From positions 1 through 56,888 of the forward strand of contig NZ_RCZP01000032.1 of the NCBI RefSeq assembly GCF_006438825.1: a stretch of 56,888 nt of DNA, written 5' to 3'. Below the pieces are notes generated by a model. That model saw nothing but the letters and a program-made list of their open reading frames with translations, had not been told where the DNA came from and did no database searches. This document shows positions 27,548 to 35,712 of this stretch, piece by piece (the stretch's first letter is position 1; each line of letters starts with the position of its first letter). Position numbers and translations under genes: made by a program. This DNA comes from Muricoccus nepalensis. GTDB lineage: Bacteria > Pseudomonadota > Alphaproteobacteria > Acetobacterales > Acetobacteraceae.

Positions 27548-28534
27548 ATGGACATCACCCGCCGCGCCGCCCTGGCCGCGCCGCTGCTCGCCGCGCCCGC
27601 GCTGCTCGCCGTCCGCACCGCCCGCGCGCAGGGTGGGTTTCCCAGCCGCCCCGTCCGGATGATCGTTCCCTACACCCCGGGCGGCGTCTCCGACATCACC
27701 GCGCGCCTCATCGCCGAGCCGCTCGCCGCCGCCTGGGGCCAGCCCGTGCCGGTGGAGAACCGCGCAGGGGCCGACGGCATCATCGGCACGGATGTCGTCG
27801 CGAAGTCGGCGCCGGACGGGCAGACCCTCGGCCTCGTCTCCGTCGGGCACCCCGTCAACGCCGCCTTCTACCGCCTGCCCTACGACACGATGCGCGACTT
27901 CTCCTTCGTCACGCTGACGACGCGGACGCCGCTCGTGCTCTGCGCGGGCAAGGACTTCGGCCCCTCCAGCGCGGCGGAGCTCGTCGCCCTCGCCAAGTCC
28001 AGGCCCGCCGGCCACGTGACCTTCGCCGGGACGGGAGGGGTGGTGCGCCTGGCGCCGGTGCTCTTCGCGCAGCGCGCGGGGGTCGAGCTGACCTATGTTC
28101 CCTACCGGGGCTCCACCCAGGCGCATCCCGACCTCATGGCGGGGCGGGTGGACATCATGTTCGACACGGTGCCGGCCGCCCTCGCCCATATCCAGTCCGG
28201 CTCCTTCAAGGCCCTGGCGACCACCGGCGCGGCCCGCGCCCCCCAGCTTCCGGACGTGCCCACCCTCGGCGAGGCCTTCATGCCGGGCTTCGAGGCCTCG
28301 ACCTGGGGCATGGTGATCGGCCCCGCTAACATCCCCGCGCCGCTCCTCGCCAAGATCTCGGCCGATTGCGGCTCGGCCGTCCTGCGCCCCGAGATCGCCG
28401 CGCGGCACGCGGCCCTCGGCGCCGAGGTCGTGCGCTCCACGCCCGAGGAGACGCGGCGCTTCGTGGGCGCGGAGATGGAGAAGTGGGGCGACGCCGCGCG
28501 GCGCGCGGGGATCCAGCCGCAGGCGGCCGGCTGA
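27548..28534 (+). CDS. Bug-family (TctC-like) periplasmic solute-binding protein
   Basis: A 328-residue tripartite-tricarboxylate-type binding protein. It begins MDITRRAALAAPLLAAPALL, a signal peptide with paired Arg that may use Tat or Sec, with cleavage near residue 28. The mature protein has the Bug signature FPSRPVRMIVPYTPGG at its start, VENRAGADGIIGTDVVAKSAPDG, and the C-terminal STPEETRRFV. Ligands are usually carboxylates. No TctA/TctB membrane genes are nearby, so it is one of the many orphan Bug proteins. A strong GGAGGGAGGAAG precedes the ATG. The next gene, also a binding protein, follows after 65 bases. Confidence 0.93.
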   Translation: MDITRRAALAAPLLAAPALLAVRTARAQGGFPSRPVRMIVPYTPGGVSDITARLIAEPLAAAWGQPVPVENRAGADGIIGTDVVAKSAPDGQTLGLVSVGHPVNAAFYRLPYDTMRDFSFVTLTTRTPLVLCAGKDFGPSSAAELVALAKSRPAGHVTFAGTGGVVRLAPVLFAQRAGVELTYVPYRGSTQAHPDLMAGRVDIMFDTVPAALAHIQSGSFKALATTGAARAPQLPDVPTLGEAFMPGFEASTWGMVIGPANIPAPLLAKISADCGSAVLRPEIAARHAALGAEVVRSTPEETRRFVGAEMEKWGDAARRAGIQPQAAG

Positions 28535-28599
28535 CCGGCGCCGCCTTCCGGCGCGGCGGGCGCGTGCTAGCCTGCCGGAAACAGGAGGAAGCGCGGCTC

Positions 28600-29415
28600 A
28601 TGACACGCAAGCTGCCCCGGCGCTCTGCTGTCGCCGCGGCCCTCGTCGGCCTTCTAGTATCGGCCGCGCCCGCCGGCGCCCAGCCGGCGCCGCGGGAGGT
28701 GGTGGCGACCCTCGCGCCCAGCGGCGCGCTGCGGGCGGCGATCAACTTCGGCAACACGGTCCTCGCCCAGCCCGACCCGGCGACGGGGGCCCCGCGTGGC
28801 GTCTCCGCCGAGCTGGCGGCTGAGCTTGCGCGGCGCCTGGGCGTGCCGGTCACCTTCCTGACCTTCGACAGCGCGGGGAAGGTAACGGATGCCGGCAAGC
28901 AGGGCGCCTGGGACGTCGCCTTCCTCGCCCGCGACCCCGTGCGCGCCCAGGGCATCCTCTTCACCGCGCCCTACGTCGTCATCGAGGGAACCTACATGGT
29001 CCGCGCCGCCTCTCCGCTGCAAAGCGTGGAGGAGGTGGACCGTCCCGGCACCCGCGTCGCGGTCGGCCGCGGCAGCGCCTACGACCTGTTCCTCACGCGC
29101 GCGCTGCGCCAGGCCGAGCTGGTGCGCGCGCCGAGCTCGCCGGAGGCCATCGAGCTCTTCCTCCGCGACCGCCTGGAGGCCGCGGCCGGGGTGACCCAGC
29201 CGCTGGTGGAATACGCGCGCACGCATCCGGCGGTGCGGGTCATTCCCGGCCGCTTCATGGTGATCGAGCAAGCCGTTGGCATTCCCGCGGGCCGCGAGGC
29301 CGGGCTGCCCTTCGTGCACGCCTTCGTGGAGGAGATGAAGCGGTCCGGCTTCGTCGCCCGGGCCCTCGCCGCAAGCGGCCAGGGCGATGCCGCCGTGGCG
29401 CCGCCGGCGCCCTGA
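28600..29415 (+). CDS. Periplasmic solute-binding protein, family 3 like
   Basis: A 271-residue exported protein similar to family-3 ABC binding proteins for polar amino acids. A signal peptide ends near residue 27 (SAAPAGAQ). The two-lobed fold is indicated by GALRAAINFGNTVLAQPDP at the first strand, a GVSAELAAELARRLGVPV helix, and GTRVAVGRGSAYDLFLTRAL at the domain crossover. The ATG at 28600 has AGGAGGAAG upstream. No ABC permease or ATPase is adjacent. It may form a two-gene transcript with the preceding Bug protein, giving two orphan binding proteins in series; ligand unknown. Confidence 0.85.
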   Translation: MTRKLPRRSAVAAALVGLLVSAAPAGAQPAPREVVATLAPSGALRAAINFGNTVLAQPDPATGAPRGVSAELAAELARRLGVPVTFLTFDSAGKVTDAGKQGAWDVAFLARDPVRAQGILFTAPYVVIEGTYMVRAASPLQSVEEVDRPGTRVAVGRGSAYDLFLTRALRQAELVRAPSSPEAIELFLRDRLEAAAGVTQPLVEYARTHPAVRVIPGRFMVIEQAVGIPAGREAGLPFVHAFVEEMKRSGFVARALAASGQGDAAVAPPAP

Positions 29416-29506
29416 GGCGCCTGCCGGTCCCTTCCGGGCGCGCCCGCGAGGCGGATGGCAGAAGCCGCCCCGAGGCGAAGACGCCTGATGGCTTGGCGGG
29501 GCGCCG

Positions 29507-30046
29507 TCAGGCGCCGGTCACGCCCAGCACCTCCTTCACCAGCGCGACGGGGTCGTCCGACGGCAGGGCGCCGTCGAGCAGCAGCATGGCCAGGCCGTGC
29601 ACCAGCCCCCAGGCCCGCAGCGAGGCCGCGCGCGAGCCCGCGACGCCCGAGAGCACCGCGAAGGCCTCGCGCCGAGCGGCTCCCAGCACCTCGTCCGTCG
29701 CACGCGCGGTGAGCGGCCCGAACATGAGGCGGAAGCGCGCCGGCCGGGCCAGCGCGAACTCCACATAGGCGACGCCCATCGCGTCCAGCGCCGAGCCCGG
29801 CGCCTCGGCGGCGGCGCGGCCGAGCGCCTCGCCGAAGGCCGCGAAGCCGCGCGCGGCCAGCCGGGCGAGCAGCGCCTCCTTGTCCGGCACGTGGCGGTAG
29901 GCGGCCGCCGGCGAGACCCCGGCCCGCCGCGCCACCTCCCGGAGCGAGAGCGCGCCGTCCCCGCCCTCGTCCAGGAGCGTCTCGGCGGCCGAGAGGAGCG
30001 CCGCCAGCAGGTCCCCGTGATGGTAGGGCCGATCAGATGTTGACAC
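29507..30046 (-). CDS. TetR-family transcriptional regulator
   Basis: A 179-residue one-component repressor. The N-terminal DNA-binding domain has the helix-turn-helix LSLREVARRAGVSPAAAYRH at about residues 38-57. The C-terminal domain matches the TetR_C_33/WHG type (YVEFALARPARFRLMFGPL). The only sensible start is a GTG at 30046, giving the usual SDRPYHHGDLL opening. It is divergent from a small membrane-protein gene, and the promoter of that gene overlaps this start codon. Autoregulation and control of the neighbour are therefore likely but not shown. Confidence 0.92.
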   Translation of the reverse strand: MSTSDRPYHHGDLLAALLSAAETLLDEGGDGALSLREVARRAGVSPAAAYRHVPDKEALLARLAARGFAAFGEALGRAAAEAPGSALDAMGVAYVEFALARPARFRLMFGPLTARATDEVLGAARREAFAVLSGVAGSRAASLRAWGLVHGLAMLLLDGALPSDDPVALVKEVLGVTGA

Positions 30047-30067
30047 TGATTACATACCCGCTAAGTT
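30040..30067 (+). promoter_or_regulatory. Sigma-70-like promoter for the DUF2306-like gene, overlapping the tetR start
   Basis: A perfect TTGACA at 30040-30045 is followed after 16 bases by TAAGTT at 30062-30067, in an AT-rich patch. The predicted transcript would start about 25 bases before the ATG at 30099. The -35 box lies over the GTG of the divergent tetR gene. Confidence 0.6.
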
Positions 30068-30098
30068 AACGTCGTTCACATAGCGGAGCCCGGGTTCC

Positions 30099-30461
30099 AT
30101 GCCCATTCCCGTTCTTGCCCATCTCGCCTTCTCCTCGCTTGCCATGCTGACGGTGCCGATCGCGCTCTTCCTGCCCAAGCTTGGCGGGTGGGGGCATCGC
30201 CTCTGGGGAAGGCTGGCGGCCGCCGGCCTCATCGGCGCGGCGCTCAGCGCCCTTTTCGTGGCGCGCCACGGCCCCTCGCCGCTGCATGTCCTGGCCATCG
30301 CCCTGCTGCTGACCGTCGCGCGGGCGGTCCACCAGGCGCGGCACGGGCGCATCGCGTCCCACCGGCGGCTGATGCTGATCGCCGGCGGCAGCCTCTACGT
30401 GGCGGGGGCGGCCGCCATCCTCATCCCCGGGCGGCTGGCCCACCGGCTCCTGTTCGGCTGA
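30099..30461 (+). CDS. DUF2306-like small membrane protein
   Basis: A 120-residue protein with about four membrane spans. The family-typical features are a HRLWGRL motif after span 1, a short G-x-SPLHVL turn before span 3, an [13 protein letters not shown] basic loop, and the end [12 protein letters not shown]. The function of DUF2306 proteins is unknown; the layout recalls small heme- or redox-related membrane proteins, but I see no clear ligand set. It is divergent from the TetR gene and has a near-consensus promoter, so it is the likely target of that regulator. CGGAG lies about 10 bases before the ATG. Confidence 0.8.
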   Translation: MPIPVLAHLAFSSLAMLTVPIALFLPKLGGWGHRLWGRLAAAGLIGAALSALFVARHGPSPLHVLAIALLLTVARAVHQARHGRIASHRRLMLIAGGSLYVAGAAAILIPGRLAHRLLFG

Positions 30462-30505
30462 GGCCGCCCCTTACGCCGGGCCGGGCGGCGCGCCAGGATC
30501 GCGCC

Positions 30506-31381
30506 ATGCGCAGCTTCCCCTTCGTCACCGTCGACGTCTTCACCGACCGCCGCTTCGGCGGCAACCCTCTGGCGGTCTTTCCCGACGCGCGCGGCCTGTC
30601 GGACGGCGAGATGCAGGCCCTCGCCGCCGAGTTCAACCTCAGCGAGACCACCTTCGTGCTACCGCCCGAGGACCCCGCCAACACCGCGCGCGTCCGCATC
30701 TTCAACCGCACGGCCGAGATGCCCTTCGCCGGCCACCCGAATGTCGGCACGGGCTTCGTCCTCGCCGGGCGCGCCGCCGGCGGGCTGCTGCGCTTCGAGC
30801 AGATCGCGGGGCTGGTGGAGGTCCGCATTGCCCCCGACGGGCAGGGCGCGACGATCAGCGCCCCGCAGGCGCTCAAGGTCGGCGCCACCCTGCCCGCCGC
30901 CCTCGCCGCCGCCTGCGCGGGGATCGGGGCGGAGGAGATCCTCACGGAGCGCCACCCGCCCACCCTGGCCTCGGACGGGGGCAACCACCGCCTGATGGTC
31001 GAGGTCACCCCGGCCGGCCTGGCCGCGGCCGCGCCCGACCTCGCCGCCTTCCGCCGCGCGGTCGCGGAGCACCCGGCGGCGCTCGGCGGGATGCTCTCGC
31101 TCTATCTCTACCGCCGCGAGGGGGATGGCCTGCGCGCCCGCATGTTCGCCCCGCTCTCCGGCACGCCCGAGGACCCGGCGACCGGCAGCGCCGCGACGCC
31201 GCTGGCCGGCTTCCTGCTGCACCTGTCCGGCGGGCAGGAGGCCGCCCTCGACATCGTCCAGGGCGTGGAGATGGGCCGCCCGAGCCTGCTGCGCACCACC
31301 GCGCGGCGGGACCCGGAGGGGATCCGCGCGACGGTGGGCGGCGGCTGCGTGCCGGTGCTGCGGGGGGAGGCGCTGCTGTAA
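30506..31381 (+). CDS. PhzF-family isomerase
   Basis: A 291-residue enzyme of the PhzF / diaminopimelate-epimerase fold. The likely catalytic Glu is E47 in [10 protein letters not shown]. The two substrate-anchoring loops are [19 protein letters not shown] and [15 protein letters not shown]. In phenazine producers PhzF isomerises trans-2,3-dihydro-3-hydroxyanthranilate, but no other phz genes are here, so this is one of the common stand-alone PhzF proteins of unknown substrate. AGGA precedes the ATG at 30506. The gene starts 44 bases after the DUF2306-like gene and could share its transcript. Confidence 0.92.
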   Translation: MRSFPFVTVDVFTDRRFGGNPLAVFPDARGLSDGEMQALAAEFNLSETTFVLPPEDPANTARVRIFNRTAEMPFAGHPNVGTGFVLAGRAAGGLLRFEQIAGLVEVRIAPDGQGATISAPQALKVGATLPAALAAACAGIGAEEILTERHPPTLASDGGNHRLMVEVTPAGLAAAAPDLAAFRRAVAEHPAALGGMLSLYLYRREGDGLRARMFAPLSGTPEDPATGSAATPLAGFLLHLSGGQEAALDIVQGVEMGRPSLLRTTARRDPEGIRATVGGGCVPVLRGEALL

Positions 31382-31423
31382 GCTCCTGGGGCCTGCGTCG
31401 CCGGAGGGGGCGGCGCGGGCCCG

Positions 31424-32278
31424 CTATCCGCCGCCCGCCGCGGCACTTCGCACGGCCGCGGCGTCGAGGCCCTCGGCCCGCATCGCGCGGATCGCCACCG
31501 CCCCGTCCCGCTTCGCCAGGCGCCGCCCGTCCGGCCCGCGAAGCAGGGGATGGTGGCGGTAGGCCGGCGCCGGCCAGTCCATCAGCGCCTGCAGCAGGCG
31601 GTGCAGGCTCGTCGCCGCCTTCAGGTCCTCCCCGCGGGTCACCAGGGTCACGCCCTGCAGGGCGTCGTCGTGGGTGACGCAGAGGTGGTAGGAGGCGGGC
31701 GTGTCCTTGCGGGCGAGCACCACGTCGCCGAAGGACGCGGGGTCGCAGCGCAGGCGTCCCTCCCCCCTCTCCTCGAAGAACAGCGGCTCCCCGACCGCCG
31801 CCAGGGCCCCGGCCATGTCGAGGCGGAGCGCGTAGGAATCCCCGGCGGCCAGGCGCGCGGCACGGAGCTCGGCCGGCAGGCGGCGGCAGGTGCCGGGATA
31901 GAGGGGGCCGTCGGGCCCGTGCGGCGCGGCGCCGATCGCGGCCACCTCGCGCGCGATCTCCGCGCGCGTGCAGAAGCAGGGATAGAGGAGGCCCCGCCGC
32001 GACAGGCCGTCCAGCACGGCGCGGTAGGCGGGAAAGTGCTCGGACTGCACGCGGACGGGACCGTCCCAGTCGAGGCCGATCCAGGCGAGGTCCTCGAGGA
32101 TGGCCGCCGTGTACTCGGGCCGGCATCGCGCGCGGTCGATGTCCTCGATCCGCAGGAGGAAGCGCCCGCCCGCCTCGCGCGCCGCGCGCCAGGCGAGGAG
32201 GGCGGAATGGGCGTGGCCAAGGTGGAGGAAGCCCGTCGGGCTCGGCGCGAAGCGGGTGGTGACGGGGCTTGCTGCCAT
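31424..32278 (-). CDS. gluQ: Glutamyl-Q tRNA(Asp) synthetase
   Basis: A 284-residue truncated glutamyl-tRNA synthetase paralog that attaches glutamate to queuosine in the anticodon of tRNA(Asp). The class I HIGH-type motif is PSPTGFLHLGHAHSA, the KMSKS-type loop is replaced by LAKRDGA, and the anticodon-binding domain of GluRS is missing, as expected. A zinc site is indicated by CFC and the later YPGTC. The ATG at 32278 gives the standard opening; a GTG at 32308 is possible. The protein is full length. It diverges from the esterase gene across 44 bases. Confidence 0.94.
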   Translation of the reverse strand: MAASPVTTRFAPSPTGFLHLGHAHSALLAWRAAREAGGRFLLRIEDIDRARCRPEYTAAILEDLAWIGLDWDGPVRVQSEHFPAYRAVLDGLSRRGLLYPCFCTRAEIAREVAAIGAAPHGPDGPLYPGTCRRLPAELRAARLAAGDSYALRLDMAGALAAVGEPLFFEERGEGRLRCDPASFGDVVLARKDTPASYHLCVTHDDALQGVTLVTRGEDLKAATSLHRLLQALMDWPAPAYRHHPLLRGPDGRRLAKRDGAVAIRAMRAEGLDAAAVRSAAAGGG

Positions 32279-32322
32279 CGCGCCGCACGGGTTAGCCGGG
32301 GGCGACACGCAAGGGAAGCATC

Positions 32323-33003
32323 ATGCCTGATCCGATCGGACCGGCCCTGGACGGGCCGCGCTGGGGCCCCGCCTCGAAGGGAGCGGCACGGCAGGTCGTC
32401 TTCCTGCTGCACGGCTTGGGCGCGGACGGGAACGACCTGATCGACCTCGCGCCCCAATGGTCTCGGGCGGTGCCGGAGGCCCTGTTCATCGCGCCGCACG
32501 CGCCCACCCCTTACGAGGGCGCGCCCTTCGGTCGCCAATGGTTCGCCCTGACCGACCGCGACCCCGCGCGGATGGAGGCCGGCGTGCGCGCCGCCTTCCC
32601 CGCCGTGGACGCCATGATCGCGCGCGAGTGCGCGGCGGCCGGCCTGCCCGAGACCCATGCCATGCTGATGGGCTTCAGCCAGGGCGCGATGACGGCGCTC
32701 TTCTGCGGCCTGCGCCGCGCCACCCCACCGGCCGCCATCCTCGCCTATTCCGGCATCCTCCTGGCGCCGGCCACGCTCGGCGCCGAGATCCGGGGCCGCC
32801 CGCCGGTGCTGCTGGTGCACGGCGAGGTCGACGAGGTCGTGCCGGTGGCCGGGAGCCGGATGGCGGAACGCGAGCTGCGCGACGCGGGCGTGCCGGTGGA
32901 GGCGGTCTACTCCCCGCGACTCGGGCACGGGATCGACGACGCGGGCCTGGCGGCGGGCGCCCTCTTCCTCCAGCGGGCCGCGGCGGGGCTCCCCCCAGCC
33001 TGA
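32323..33003 (+). CDS. Phospholipase/carboxylesterase family alpha/beta hydrolase
   Basis: A 226-residue cytoplasmic hydrolase of the acyl-protein-thioesterase/carboxylesterase II group. The catalytic triad is S119 in GFSQG, D170 in VHGEVDEVVP and H202 in LGHGID. The oxyanion region LLHGLGADGNDL at 29-40 is typical. There is no signal peptide. Members hydrolyse short-chain esters, lysophospholipids or acyl thioesters, so substrate assignment is open. A terminator-like hairpin lies just downstream. Confidence 0.93.
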   Translation: MPDPIGPALDGPRWGPASKGAARQVVFLLHGLGADGNDLIDLAPQWSRAVPEALFIAPHAPTPYEGAPFGRQWFALTDRDPARMEAGVRAAFPAVDAMIARECAAAGLPETHAMLMGFSQGAMTALFCGLRRATPPAAILAYSGILLAPATLGAEIRGRPPVLLVHGEVDEVVPVAGSRMAERELRDAGVPVEAVYSPRLGHGIDDAGLAAGALFLQRAAAGLPPA

Positions 33004-33010
33004 AAACGCG

Positions 33011-33032
33011 GCCCGGCGCCCTCATGCCGGGC
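33011..33032 (+). terminator. Hairpin after the esterase gene, without U-tract
   Basis: GCCCGGC (33011-33017) pairs with GCCGGGC (33026-33032) across an 8-base loop, 8 bases after the esterase stop. It lacks a T-run. Confidence 0.4.
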
Positions 33033-33195
33033 TCAGGGCGTGACGCTCCCGTGAAGCCGAAGGCGGGTGAGTTGCACCCCTTGCGGCCCCCTGCCATCCT
33101 CCCCGCTGTTCGGGGCGGCGCCACTTGATCTGGGGCCCGACCGCCCGGCGGAGCCCCAGAGCTGGTGTAGCCGCGCCCCCGGTAGGGAGCAGCGC

Positions 33196-33807
33196 GTGCC
33201 AGACGGTACCCAGCTTGGCGGTGATTTGGGTGAGGTCCCCTCCTTCGCGTCCCCCGGCGGGCGTGGCTTCCCGGCCCTGGTGCTGAACGCCGACTTCCGG
33301 CCGCTCTCCTACTTCCCGCTCTCGATCTGGTCCTGGCAGGACGCGGTGAAGGCCGTCTTCCTCGACCGGGTCTCGGTGCTGAACGAGTACGAGACCGAGG
33401 TGCACTCCACGAGCCTCACGATGCGCCTGCCGAGCGTCATCGCGCTGAAGGAGTACATCCCCGCCGCCCGGCGCCCGGCCTTCACCCGCTTCAACGTCTT
33501 CCTGCGCGACCGCTTCGCCTGCCAGTACTGCGGCGCCGACCGGCCGGCGCCGGACCTCACCTTCGACCACGTCATCCCCCGCAGCCGCGGCGGCCGCACG
33601 ACCTGGGAGAACGTCGTCGCCGCCTGCGGGCCCTGCAACCTGCGCAAGGGCTCGAAGCTGCCGCGGGAGATCGGGATGCACCCCCGCCACCCTCCGCGGC
33701 AGCCCACCTCCTGGGAGCTTCAGGAGAACGGGCGCGGCTTCCCGCCGAACCATCTCCACGAGAGCTGGCGCGACTACCTCTACTGGGACAGCGAGCTGGA
33801 GAACTGA
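33196..33807 (+). CDS. HNH endonuclease
   Basis: A 203-residue HNH nuclease of the type conserved as a single chromosomal gene in most alphaproteobacteria. The zinc-supported HNH domain has C109-x-x-C112, H125 in FDHVIPRSRGG, N139 in TWENVV and C144-x-x-C147. The N-terminal half (ALVLNADFRPLSYFPLSIWSW) is a conserved DUF-like extension. The start is a GTG at 33196, with GGGAG about 11 bases upstream; longer frames have no support. Its cellular role is not established; there is no adjacent methylase or toxin-antitoxin partner, so a restriction function is unlikely. Confidence 0.9.
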   Translation: MPDGTQLGGDLGEVPSFASPGGRGFPALVLNADFRPLSYFPLSIWSWQDAVKAVFLDRVSVLNEYETEVHSTSLTMRLPSVIALKEYIPAARRPAFTRFNVFLRDRFACQYCGADRPAPDLTFDHVIPRSRGGRTTWENVVAACGPCNLRKGSKLPREIGMHPRHPPRQPTSWELQENGRGFPPNHLHESWRDYLYWDSELEN

Positions 33808-33857
33808 GGCCGCACCGCGTTCTGGCCCCCGGGCACCGGGCGGGCTACAAGGCGGGC

Positions 33858-34544
33858 ATGCCGTCCAGGGCCCTCCTGCTCCTCGCCTTGCTCCTGCTCG
33901 GGGCCTGCAGCGCGCGCAGCGCGCCGGGGCTGACCACCGCCGGCGCCTTCGACCGGCTGCCGGACGAGATCGCGGGCTTCCACAAGACGCGCCCGGACGA
34001 GACGGCCGGCTCAGGGCTCGTCGCCCGCTTCGCCAACCCCAACCGCGCCTCGGCCTCCATCCACGCCCTGCCGCCGACCGCGCGCGGCGACGCACGGGAC
34101 GGGGAGGACGGGCCGGAGGTGAGCGCGGCCGTGGAGGTCTTCGCCCGCGCGACCATCGTGGACGCCGCCTCCCGCCGCGAGAACGCGACGCTCCGCCACT
34201 TCGGCGCCCGCGTGGCGGAGGCCGGCCCCGCCGCGCGCTGCCTCGACGTGCAGGTGCGGGGCGAGATACCGCGCCGGCAGCTCGGCTGCGCCGCCATGCT
34301 GGAGCGGCGCGTCTTCGTGGTCACCGTCGTGGCGCCGGAGACGGTGGAGCCGCGGAACGGAGCGCGGGACCCGCTGCTCGCCGTGACCATGCGGCTGCTC
34401 GGGGCGCTATCGGGGCAACCGCCGGGGGTGGGGCCTGGGTCCGCCGAGCCGGCGCTCCCCCTCCCCGCCGCCAGCCCGCCGCCGCCCCCGCGGCGCGCGC
34501 CGCTGCCGCCGCCGGTCCTTCTCGGCCCCGCCTACCGGACGTGA
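33858..34544 (+). CDS. Hypothetical lipoprotein
   Basis: A 228-residue exported protein. Its signal peptide ends in a lipobox LLLGAC with C17 as the lipidated residue, so it should be anchored in the inner or outer membrane facing the periplasm. Residues about 28-180 form a single domain with no family I recognise (FDRLPDEIAGFHKTRPDE at its start, CLDVQVRGEIPRRQLGCAA in the second half, with two cysteines that could bridge). The last 45 residues are Pro/Ala-rich and probably disordered. It converges on coq7 with a 16-base gap. Confidence 0.72.
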   Translation: MPSRALLLLALLLLGACSARSAPGLTTAGAFDRLPDEIAGFHKTRPDETAGSGLVARFANPNRASASIHALPPTARGDARDGEDGPEVSAAVEVFARATIVDAASRRENATLRHFGARVAEAGPAARCLDVQVRGEIPRRQLGCAAMLERRVFVVTVVAPETVEPRNGARDPLLAVTMRLLGALSGQPPGVGPGSAEPALPLPAASPPPPPRRAPLPPPVLLGPAYRT

Positions 34545-34560
34545 GACCGCGGCGCGGGCG

Positions 34561-35139
34561 TCAGATGCGCTCGCTCACCTTGATCGCTACCTTGCAGCCG
34601 GCCTTGATGACGCGGGAGAGCAGCTTGTAGGCCGGGGCCAGCTCCGCCTCGTTCTCGAGGCCGATGTCGCGGTGCTCGAGCTCCTCCTGGCGGAAGCGCT
34701 CGATCTTGTCGCGGAGCGGCGCCTCGTCGTCGCCGAGGGTCGCGTGCTGGGCGGCGTAGTGCTCGTCGATCGCCTCCTCCACCGCGACGGTGCAGGCCAT
34801 GGCGCCGCGGTGGCCGATCAGCGCGGTCGCTGCGCCCAGCGCGAAGCCGGCGACGTGCCAGATCGGCAGCAGCGCCGTCGGCCGCACGCGGCGCCGGCCA
34901 ATCAGGTCGGTGAAGGTGTCGAGATGGACCTGCTCCTGCGCCTTCATGTGCTCGAGCACCGGCCCGTACTTCGTGCGGCCGAGCACGGCGAGTTGGCCCT
35001 CGTAGATCCGCTTGGCGCCGTACTCGCCGGCGTGGTCCACGCGGATCGTCCGCGCCACGTAGTCGCGCGGCGTCGGGTCGCCCGGCAGGCGTCCCTCCAG
35101 CGTGCCGCGCCCCGCCGTTCCGCTGCCTGCCTGGCTCAT
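34561..35139 (-). CDS. coq7: Demethoxyubiquinone hydroxylase COQ7
   Basis: A 192-residue di-iron hydroxylase that carries out the C6 (5-demethoxyubiquinol) hydroxylation of ubiquinone synthesis at the membrane. The ferritin-like four-helix ligands are E39 (VDHAGEYGA), E69-x-x-H72 (QEQVH), E121 or E122, and E153-x-x-H156 (EELEH). The family length is normal for alphaproteobacterial COQ7 and unlike UbiF. GAGGAG precedes the ATG at 35139. The ATG shares its A with the TAA stop of dsbB, so the two are translated in series; the pairing links quinone synthesis with a quinone-using enzyme. Confidence 0.95.
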   Translation of the reverse strand: MSQAGSGTAGRGTLEGRLPGDPTPRDYVARTIRVDHAGEYGAKRIYEGQLAVLGRTKYGPVLEHMKAQEQVHLDTFTDLIGRRRVRPTALLPIWHVAGFALGAATALIGHRGAMACTVAVEEAIDEHYAAQHATLGDDEAPLRDKIERFRQEELEHRDIGLENEAELAPAYKLLSRVIKAGCKVAIKVSERI

Positions 35140-35627
35140 TATCGGGCTCCTCTACGGGACCAGTTAAGCGCGACGGCGCCGAGGGCAAGCGCGTAGAGGA
35201 GGTTCATCGCGGCCATCGAGACCGGCAGGCCCGGGACGAGGTAGGCGGCGGCGTCGCAGGGCTTGGCCGGGCGCGCGGCCAGGCCGCGCAGGAGGTCGTC
35301 CACCGATTGCCCCGCGCCGGCCGTCGGCGCCGCGCAGGAGGGGAGCGGGCTTGGCCACCAGCCCTGCTCCACGCCGACATGCAGGCCGGCGATCGCGCCC
35401 GAGGCGAGCACCGCGATCCCCGCCAGCAGGAGGAGAGGCCGCGAGCGGAGGGTGGCGGCCAGCGCGGCCAGCACCGCCGCCGCCCAGTAGGGCCAGCGCT
35501 GCCAGAGGCAGAGCGCGCAGGGCGCCATGCCCAGGAAGCGCTCCGAGGCCAGCGCCGCCAGGGGCGCCGCCGCGGCGAGGAGGGCGACGGCCGTCGCGTG
35601 TTGCCGGGTGCTCGTGGGGGTGCTCAT
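35139..35627 (-). CDS. dsbB: Disulfide bond formation protein B
   Basis: A 162-residue inner-membrane protein that re-oxidises DsbA and passes electrons to ubiquinone. Four spans are visible. The first periplasmic pair is C37-x-x-C40 (PCALC), and the second is C98 and C124 in the longer periplasmic loop. R44 of LWQRWPYW, next to the first Cys pair, matches the quinone-binding residue of E. coli DsbB. The ATG at 35627 has GGTGGAAG upstream. It is the first gene of a dsbB-coq7 pair, in which one gene product makes the quinone that the other reduces. DsbA is not in the window. Confidence 0.93.
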   Translation of the reverse strand: MSTPTSTRQHATAVALLAAAAPLAALASERFLGMAPCALCLWQRWPYWAAAVLAALAATLRSRPLLLLAGIAVLASGAIAGLHVGVEQGWWPSPLPSCAAPTAGAGQSVDDLLRGLAARPAKPCDAAAYLVPGLPVSMAAMNLLYALALGAVALNWSRRGAR

Positions 35628-35712
35628 CTTCCACCCAGGCTGGCGCCCGGCCCCTGACCGGGCAAGCCCCGCCGGGCGCATGGCGGCAACACGGCCGAGG
35701 GGGGAGACAGGG

